A stretch of 64,000 nt of DNA. Source: Rossellomorea vietnamensis (GTDB lineage Bacteria > Bacillota > Bacilli > Bacillales > Bacillaceae_B). The first letter of the stretch is position 1; each line of letters opens with the position of its first letter. Made by a program: the position numbers and the translations under genes. The stretch covers positions 868,001 to 932,000 of the forward strand of contig NZ_CP104558.1 of NCBI RefSeq assembly GCF_025398035.1, read 5' to 3'. This document shows, one piece after another, positions 58,051 to 64,000 of this stretch. A model generated the notes under the pieces. The model was not told the origin of the DNA. It was given only the letters and a program-made list of their open reading frames with translations, and did no database searches.

Positions 58051-58833
58051 CTATAACAGAAAGTGAAGGAGGGGTAAAACAAATAACAAGCTATCGAAAC
58101 GATCCAGCATACCACCGTGGCCCGGCAGTAAATGTCCTGAATCCTTCACTTTGTAATGCCTTTTCAGGGCAGACTCCACCAAGTCCCCCACTTGCCCAAA
58201 AATAGATAGAATCGCTGTCACGATCACCAGTTTAGGGAGGGACATTTCAAGATCGGTGAAGAACGTCATGATGACGCCCACGATGACGGCACAAATGATG
58301 CCTCCAACGAAGCCTTCAACGGTCTTATTCGGGCTGATTTCCGGCCATAACTTCTTTTTCCCCATTGCCCTGCCGATGAAATAAGCACCCGAGTCGGTTG
58401 CCCAAATGATAAATAACGCATAAAAAACAAATTGCACGCCTTCCAGACGGATTTCCATGAAATAATAGAAACCGATCCCAACATATAAAACGCTTAAAAG
58501 TGAAAACGCCACATCATCAAAATTGAAACGATTCTTGGTCGCCACTGTATACGTTAAAAATAATAACACGGCAAGAAAGGCAAGCTCAATCTTGGAGTAA
58601 CCGAAATCTTCAATGATTCCAATCGTTTCCGTCGGAATGAGGAACACCCATAAAAGAGCAAGGGACAACAAGCCCGGGATGCTGAAAATCCATCGGCCCC
58701 TCATCTTTAAAGCCTCGTATAAACTTATGGAAGCAATCAGATACATTAAAATGATGAATGGCGTTTCACCAAAAATGATGATTGGTAAAAATATTGCTGC
58801 CGCTACCACTGCTGTAATAATTCTTTGTTTCAT
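58051..58833 (-). CDS. cdsA: Phosphatidate cytidylyltransferase
   Basis: Multi-pass membrane enzyme (260 aa) making CDP-diacylglycerol, the precursor used by PgsA. The CDS family signature is seen near the C-terminus (KDSGHLLPGHGGMLDRFDS). About eight hydrophobic segments. Its start abuts the uppS stop (1-nt overlap), so the two are coupled. Confidence 0.97.
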   Translation of the reverse strand: MKQRIITAVVAAAIFLPIIIFGETPFIILMYLIASISLYEALKMRGRWIFSIPGLLSLALLWVFLIPTETIGIIEDFGYSKIELAFLAVLLFLTYTVATKNRFNFDDVAFSLLSVLYVGIGFYYFMEIRLEGVQFVFYALFIIWATDSGAYFIGRAMGKKKLWPEISPNKTVEGFVGGIICAVIVGVIMTFFTDLEMSLPKLVIVTAILSIFGQVGDLVESALKRHYKVKDSGHLLPGHGGMLDRFDSLLFVLPLLHFLL

Positions 58834-59624
58834 TAGGATTCCTCGCTTTGTAACCCACCAAATCTTCTTGAACGACCTTGATAAGCCTCGATGGCTTCAA
58901 CTAAATGTTCCTTACCGAAATCCGGCCACAGTACATCTGTAAAAAAGAATTCCGTATAAGCCAATTGCCAAAGCATAAAGTTACTTAAACGGATTTCTCC
59001 ACTCGTTCGAATAAGCAGGTCTGGATCTTTTAAATCTTTTGTCATTAAATAACTTGAAAATACTTCTTCGTTTAAATCACTCTCATCTAGTATTCCATTC
59101 TGGACATCATTTAAGACATGCTTCATAGAATCGATGATTTCTGACCGGCTGCCGTAGTTCAATGCAAAGTTAAGGATAAGCCCGTCATTGTGCCTGGTTG
59201 CATCCATGGCCTTTTTAACGGCTGTTTTCGTATGGACTGGCAAGGCTTCCGGAGACCCCATCATCTTCACCTGAACATTTTCTTCAACCAATTCGGGAAG
59301 AAACGTCCCGAGAAATTCCTCTGGTAATTTCATAAGGAACTCGACTTCCATTTTAGGGCGTTTCCAGTTCTCTGTAGAAAAAGCATATAGGGTCAAGGCT
59401 TCGAGTCCCAGTTCATTTGCCAATTTGGTAATCCTGCGGACACACTTCATGCCTTCATGGTGTCCTGCAACCCTTGGCAACGCCCTTTTTTTGGCCCATC
59501 GTCCATTACCATCCATTATGATCGCTATATGACCCGGAATCGGGTGTTTTAATAATTCCTGAAATCGATCATCCACTTCCTCGGAAGTTTGCTGTCGTTT
59601 CCATTGCTTAAGCTTGTTTAGCAT
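58833..59624 (-). CDS. uppS: Undecaprenyl diphosphate synthase
   Basis: cis-Prenyltransferase (263 aa) making the C55 lipid carrier for cell-wall synthesis. Catalytic region IIMDGNGRWAKKR near residue 36-48, with Asp, and the conserved RTSGEIRLSNFMLWQ near 205-219. The ATG at 59624 follows GGTGGAGGA; the frame continues upstream through the promoter only. Confidence 0.97.
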   Translation of the reverse strand: MLNKLKQWKRQQTSEEVDDRFQELLKHPIPGHIAIIMDGNGRWAKKRALPRVAGHHEGMKCVRRITKLANELGLEALTLYAFSTENWKRPKMEVEFLMKLPEEFLGTFLPELVEENVQVKMMGSPEALPVHTKTAVKKAMDATRHNDGLILNFALNYGSRSEIIDSMKHVLNDVQNGILDESDLNEEVFSSYLMTKDLKDPDLLIRTSGEIRLSNFMLWQLAYTEFFFTDVLWPDFGKEHLVEAIEAYQGRSRRFGGLQSEES

Positions 59625-59667
59625 AAAAAATCCTCCACCAACAATCCAAAAAATATTTACCTTTACT

Positions 59668-59676
59668 ATCATATCA
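59668..59676 (-). promoter_or_regulatory. Extended -10 promoter of uppS
   Basis: Minus-strand TGATATGAT about 45 nt upstream of the uppS start, with no clear -35. It would serve uppS-cdsA-dxr-rasP. Confidence 0.4.
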
Positions 59677-59817
59677 AAAAACAAGGAAGATATCTTTAAG
59701 AAAATAGATTATGTATATTCATATAAATATTCAGGTCGTTTTTCCAGGTCGTTCGCCCAAACACGCCCTGAACAAAACGATCCTCAGAGAAAAGGAATGC
59801 TATGTCTGGCCTTCTAT

Positions 59818-59871
59818 TAAAACAAAGGGACCGGCCCATAAGGAATATGAGTTCACTTACAGGACAGCCCC
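59818..59871 (-). terminator. Terminator after frr
   Basis: GGGGCTGTCC pairs with GGCCGGTCCC (two wobbles, one mismatch), followed by TTTGTTTTAATAG on the minus strand. The loop is long, so confidence is moderate. Confidence 0.5.
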
Positions 59872-59892
59872 GAATGATTCGTTTATGAAAGA

Positions 59893-60449
59893 TTACACTT
59901 CCAGCATTTCTTGTTCTTTATCTTTTGCAATGTTATCAATTTTGACGATACTTTCATCCGTCGCTTTTTGAACATCATCAGAGTAGCCACGAAGATCATC
60001 TTCAGTGATGTCACCGTTCTTCTCTTTTTTCTTCAATTCATCGTTAGCATCACGACGAATATTACGGATGGCGACCTTAGCATCTTCCGCTTCTTTTTTG
60101 ACAAGCTTCACAAGTTCCTTGCGTCGCTCTTCCGTTAAAGCAGGAACGACGATTCGGATGATGTTTCCGTCACTTGTAGGCGTAATCCCCAGATCCGACT
60201 TCAGGATTGCCTTCTCGATGTCCCCTAAAGCTGATTTGTCATAAGGTTGTATGACAAGCATACGGGCTTCAGGAATGGAGATTCCGGCTAATTGATTGAC
60301 TGGTGTCGGTGCACCATAGTAATCAACCGAGATCTTATCGAGCAGGGAAGCATTGGCTCTTCCTGCGCGGATGCTCGCTAACTCACGTGAAAATGTTTGA
60401 ATGGCTTTGGACATTCTTTCCTTTGCATTTGTGATGATCGTGTTTGGCA

Positions 60450-60450
<1 letters not shown>
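59893..60450 (-). CDS. frr: Ribosome recycling factor
   Basis: tRNA-shaped factor (185 aa) that with EF-G splits post-termination ribosomes. Full-length, with [19 protein letters not shown] (about 28-46) typical of the three-helix bundle base. The start overlaps the pyrH stop by one base, so it is coupled to pyrH. Last gene of the rpsB-tsf-pyrH-frr set. Confidence 0.98.
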
Positions 60451-61247
<797 letters not shown>

Positions 61248-61263
61248 TTAACTTTAGCTGATC

Positions 61264-62145
61264 TTATTTGTTAACTTGATTCATTACTTCTTCAGCGAAG
61301 TTTTCTTGACGCTTTTCAAGACCTTCTCCTACTTCGTAACGAGTGAAATCAGTTAAAGTAGCTTTGTTTGCTTCCAGGTATTGACGTACTTTTTGGTCTG
61401 GATTCTTAACGAATGTTTGATCCAGGATGCAGATATCTTCAAAGTATTTACCAAGGCGGCCTTCTACCATTTTTTCAACGATGTTTTCAGGTTTACCTTC
61501 GTTTAGTGCTTGTTGTTTAAGTACTTCACGCTCACGTTCTACTTCTTCAGCAGAAACCTGGTCGCGGGAAACATACTTAGGATTCAGTGCTGCAGCGTGC
61601 ATAGCAACATCTTTCGCTACACTTGCATCAGTCGTACCTTCCACTACTGTAAGAACAGCAATGCGGCCACCCATGTGCAGGTATTCACCGAACGCAGCGT
61701 TATCATCTTTCGTACGGATCTCAAAACGGCGAAGAGTGATTTTCTCCCCGATTTTTGCGATGGCAGCGTTGATGAATTCACTTACAGTTGAACCATTTGC
61801 CATTTTTTGCTCAAGAGCTTCTTCAACAGAAGCCGGCTTGTTAGCAAGAAGGTGATCAGATAGTTCTTTAACAAGGTTTTGGAAGTTTTCGTTTTTCGCA
61901 ACGAAATCTGTTTCTGCGTTCACTTCAAGGATGATTGCAGTGTTTCCTTCGCTTGCAATGTAAGTAGTTCCTTCAGCCGCGATACGGTCCGCTTTTTTAG
62001 CTGCTTTCGCGATTCCTTTTTCACGTAGGAAGTCAATTGCTTTGTCCATGTCTCCGTCAGTTTCTGTTAACGCTTTTTTACAATCCATCATTCCAGCGCC
62101 AGTCTTTTCACGAAGTTCTTTAACCATTTGTGCAGTAATTGCCAT
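61264..62145 (-). CDS. tsf: Elongation factor Ts
   Basis: Nucleotide exchange factor for EF-Tu (293 aa). The N-terminal UBA-like domain ([19 protein letters not shown]) and the Tu-contact motif [12 protein letters not shown] near residue 80 are present. It follows rpsB in the universal rpsB-tsf order, with a terminator hairpin between. Confidence 0.99.
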   Translation of the reverse strand: MAITAQMVKELREKTGAGMMDCKKALTETDGDMDKAIDFLREKGIAKAAKKADRIAAEGTTYIASEGNTAIILEVNAETDFVAKNENFQNLVKELSDHLLANKPASVEEALEQKMANGSTVSEFINAAIAKIGEKITLRRFEIRTKDDNAAFGEYLHMGGRIAVLTVVEGTTDASVAKDVAMHAAALNPKYVSRDQVSAEEVEREREVLKQQALNEGKPENIVEKMVEGRLGKYFEDICILDQTFVKNPDQKVRQYLEANKATLTDFTRYEVGEGLEKRQENFAEEVMNQVNK

Positions 62146-62249
62146 AGTGGGTTTCCTCCTTAGTTTGACTATGTAGACTTCAGGGACCTATTGGTATGAG
62201 TCAATAAATGTACCGACACACTGATAGAGTGCGGTACAAGTGAATATTC

Positions 62250-62290
62250 TTTAAAAAAAGGTGATAAGGGTAAGCCCTCTTATCACCTTT
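62250..62290 (-). terminator. Terminator between rpsB and tsf
   Basis: AAAGGTGATAAGAGGG pairs with CCCTTATCACC (minus strand), followed by TTTTTTTAAAG. It is a strong hairpin; readthrough or a separate promoter must serve tsf. Confidence 0.85.
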
Positions 62291-62296
62291 CGTTGA

Positions 62297-63004
62297 TTAC
62301 TCAGCTGCTACAGCTGCTTCTTCACCTTGCTTAGCTTCTAAAATAGCGTCCGCCATTTTACCTGTTAGAAGCTTAACCGCGCGGATCGCATCATCATTCG
62401 CAGGAATGACAACATCGATTTCATCCGGATCACAGTTTGTATCAACGATACCCACGATAGGGATATGAAGTTTACGAGCTTCTGCTACTGCGATACGCTC
62501 TTTACGAGGGTCGATGATGAATAATGCATCAGGTAGCGTGTTCATATCTTTGATTCCGCCTAAGAATTTAACTAAGCGCTCATGTTCTTTTTTAAGTTGT
62601 ACAACTTCTTTCTTCGGAAGTACTTCAAACGTACCGTCTTCTTCCATCTTTTCGATGTTTTTAAGACGTGTAATACGTTTTTGGATTGTTTCGAAGTTTG
62701 TAAGTGTTCCACCTAACCAACGTTGGTTGATGTAGTACATACCTGCACGTTCTGCTTCTTCTTTAACAGACTCTTGTGCTTGTTTTTTTGTTCCTACGAA
62801 AAGAACTTTACCGCCGTTACCAGCTAGTTCTTTCACGAAGTTATAAGCTTCTTCAACCTTTTTAACTGTTTTTTGAAGGTCGATGATGTAGATGCCGTTA
62901 CGCTCAGTGAAGATGTATCTCTTCATTTTTGGGTTCCAACGGCGAGTTTGGTGTCCGAAATGTACACCAGCTTCAAGCAATTGTTTCATAGAAATTACTG
63001 ACAT
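62297..63004 (-). CDS. rpsB: 30S ribosomal protein S2
   Basis: Late-assembling 30S protein (235 aa). Family signatures are [19 protein letters not shown] near the N-terminus and the later [12 protein letters not shown]...[15 protein letters not shown] block. TAGGAGGAAACACAC precedes the ATG. It has a long structured leader and a strong promoter right after swrB. Confidence 0.99.
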   Translation of the reverse strand: MSVISMKQLLEAGVHFGHQTRRWNPKMKRYIFTERNGIYIIDLQKTVKKVEEAYNFVKELAGNGGKVLFVGTKKQAQESVKEEAERAGMYYINQRWLGGTLTNFETIQKRITRLKNIEKMEEDGTFEVLPKKEVVQLKKEHERLVKFLGGIKDMNTLPDALFIIDPRKERIAVAEARKLHIPIVGIVDTNCDPDEIDVVIPANDDAIRAVKLLTGKMADAILEAKQGEEAAVAAE

Positions 63005-63121
63005 GTGTGTTTCCTCCTAAATGGTTTTTGTTTTTCTCCTCCGTTTCCGTCATCTGGAAAGTAGAAACTATTCTAAAGAATAGCACCATCTACCCCACTC
63101 GGGAAACGTGTGTAATCACAC
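63005..63121 (-). ncRNA. Structured 5' leader of rpsB (candidate S2 leader)
   Basis: The leader of about 115 nt contains consecutive hairpins: GTGTG/CACAC (63108-63121), then GTAGA...CTATTC/GAATAG...TCTAC (63061-63093), both closed perfectly by eye. Autoregulation by S2 is known elsewhere in bacteria; for this leader it is an inference. Confidence 0.45.
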
Positions 63122-63128
63122 CATGAAT

Positions 63129-63157
63129 ACTATAGCATACCTATCCCGGACAGGCAA
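63129..63157 (-). promoter_or_regulatory. Promoter of rpsB
   Basis: Minus-strand -35 TTGCCT (63152-63157), a 17-nt spacer and -10 TATAGT (63129-63134), directly downstream of the swrB stop. Confidence 0.75.
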
Positions 63158-63164
63158 GGACTTC

Positions 63165-63674
63165 CTACATAATTTGACGAAATTTCAGCAGGAGCTCGAT
63201 TTCTGTTTGACCTTTCCCAAGAGATTCGGCTATTTCTTCAATTGACATCCCCTTTTCCTTTAAAGTCAATACTTTTTTCAGGAGTGGGTCTTGTTCGGAT
63301 TTATTTGATTGGTCACCGGGTTCCGGTCCTTGGTCTTTCACCTGTTTATAAGCTTGTGAAGCACGCTTATACCCTGCACCTGTCCACTTTGTGACTTTCA
63401 CAGAAGTCTCTAGATCCTCTTGTTCGTTTTCTTCGGTGTGAAGGTTGTCTTCTTTAACGTTATGGATTTGTGTACTGAACTTTCGCATGAATTCATCATT
63501 TTCTTCTTTCATTTCTATCAGATAAGCTGAAATGACATCTTCCATTTCAACAATGATCTTCTTTTGCTCTTTTTCCATGTTTACAAAACGGTTTTGTCTG
63601 GAGTATAAAATGACGATTGAAAGCAGGGAAACGATATTTAGAAGAAAAGAGATAAAAAGTAGAAACGTAACCAT
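63165..63674 (-). CDS. swrB: Swarming motility protein SwrB
   Basis: Membrane-anchored protein (169 aa; YlxL/SwrB) that in B. subtilis promotes flagellar type III export switching and sigma-D-dependent swarming. One N-terminal membrane helix (about 3-24), a charged coiled coil to about 70, an acidic variable middle, and a conserved C-terminal segment (DPLLKKVLTLKEKGMSIEEIAESLGKG region) resembling an HTH-like helix pair. It sits between sigD and rpsB as in B. subtilis, last gene of the fla/che operon. Confidence 0.88.
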   Translation of the reverse strand: MVTFLLFISFLLNIVSLLSIVILYSRQNRFVNMEKEQKKIIVEMEDVISAYLIEMKEENDEFMRKFSTQIHNVKEDNLHTEENEQEDLETSVKVTKWTGAGYKRASQAYKQVKDQGPEPGDQSNKSEQDPLLKKVLTLKEKGMSIEEIAESLGKGQTEIELLLKFRQIM

Positions 63675-63733
63675 GTCATCACCCTATTATGTTTGATTTT
63701 ACTACTTCTTTTGACTTATTTTTTCCGGCAAGT

Positions 63734-63773
63734 AAAAAGACTGCTCCCATACGTGCATGTTACAGGGACAGTC
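63734..63773 (-). terminator. Hairpin after sigD
   Basis: GACTGTCCC pairs with GGGAGCAGTC (one bulge) around a 16-nt loop, followed by TTTTTAC on the minus strand. It would reduce sigD-driven transcription into swrB. Confidence 0.65.
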
Positions 63774-63821
63774 CATCAGTGAGTATTATTTTGGGGTTGT
63801 GGCACCCTCATTTCACAGCAT

Positions 63822-64000
63822 TTATGAGCCCAGGAGATTTCGTAATTTAAAAATGGATTTGGAATGAATCTGCGAAATCCTGGATGTGGACAGGCTCATG
63901 ACTTCACCTATTTCCGTCAGCGTCAGTTCTTCCTTATAGAATAAACTTAACACAAGCTGTTCTTTCTCTGAAAGGGTCAAGATCGTTTTCTCTAATTCAT
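63822..64000 (-). CDS. sigD: RNA polymerase sigma-D factor, C-terminal part
   Basis: Partial gene: the last 58 codons and TAA stop are in the window; the rest lies beyond 64000. The translated end is sigma region 4: EKEQLVLSLFYKEELTLTEI followed by GEVMSLSTSRISQIHSKSIF, the HTH recognising -35 DNA. Followed by swrB, it matches the flagellar/motility sigma factor SigD (FliA-like) that drives flagellin, autolysin and chemotaxis genes. The window edge, not a mutation, truncates it. Confidence 0.93.
   Translation of the reverse strand, partial: ELEKTILTLSEKEQLVLSLFYKEELTLTEIGEVMSLSTSRISQIHSKSIFKLRNLLGS

Overview
The window is a chromosomal segment from a motile, endospore-forming member of the Bacillaceae. 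The evidence is near-complete conservation of the Bacillus subtilis sigD-rpsB-polC-nusA-pnp-dap-spoIIIE-pgsA-recA-rny gene order, dipicolinate synthase and SpoVS, swrB/sigD, and strong AGGAGG-type ribosome binding sites with occasional TTG and GTG starts. Base composition is moderately AT-rich. The genus cannot be fixed from sequence alone; a Rossellomorea-like or related marine/soil Bacillus is a guess. Almost every gene lies on the minus strand, so transcription runs from right (64000) to left (1).

Right to left: the end of sigD, swrB, then rpsB-tsf-pyrH-frr (translation and UMP kinase), uppS-cdsA-dxr-rasP (isoprenoid, lipid and intramembrane protease genes), proS, polC, the rimP-nusA-rnpM-rplGA-infB-ylxP-rbfA transcription/translation operon, truB-ribF, rpsO and pnp. 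Next come ylxY-mlpA-ymxH, the dipicolinate/diaminopimelate block (spoVFA, spoVFB, asd, dapG, dapA), rnjB, tepA-ylzJ and spoIIIE.

A GntR regulator (ymfC type) heads a nucleoside ABC transporter operon (nupN-O-P-Q). This is followed by the ymfF-ymfH-ymfI-ymfJ-ymfK-ymfM-pgsA-cinA block, recA with an SOS box, rny, ymdB, spoVS, a dipeptidase, and a two-subunit 2-oxoacid:ferredoxin oxidoreductase (korA-korB). At the far left one plus-strand gene encodes an unrecognised 335-residue coiled-coil protein.

The accessory part is small. The 2.2 kb gap between korA and the dipeptidase holds one long imperfect palindrome (4085-4216) and a second copy of the same family that was split at its apex by an IS3-family (IS150-type) insertion sequence. 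The insertion sequence has recognisable inverted ends and a 5-bp target duplication. Most transcription units end in clear hairpin terminators, listed individually. I did not find an exotic defence, secretion or biosynthetic system. The most open items are the orphan coiled-coil gene, the palindromic repeat/IS structure, a possible YmfC operator shared between two sites of the nup operon, a palindrome inside the rnjB promoter, and the structured leader of rpsB.
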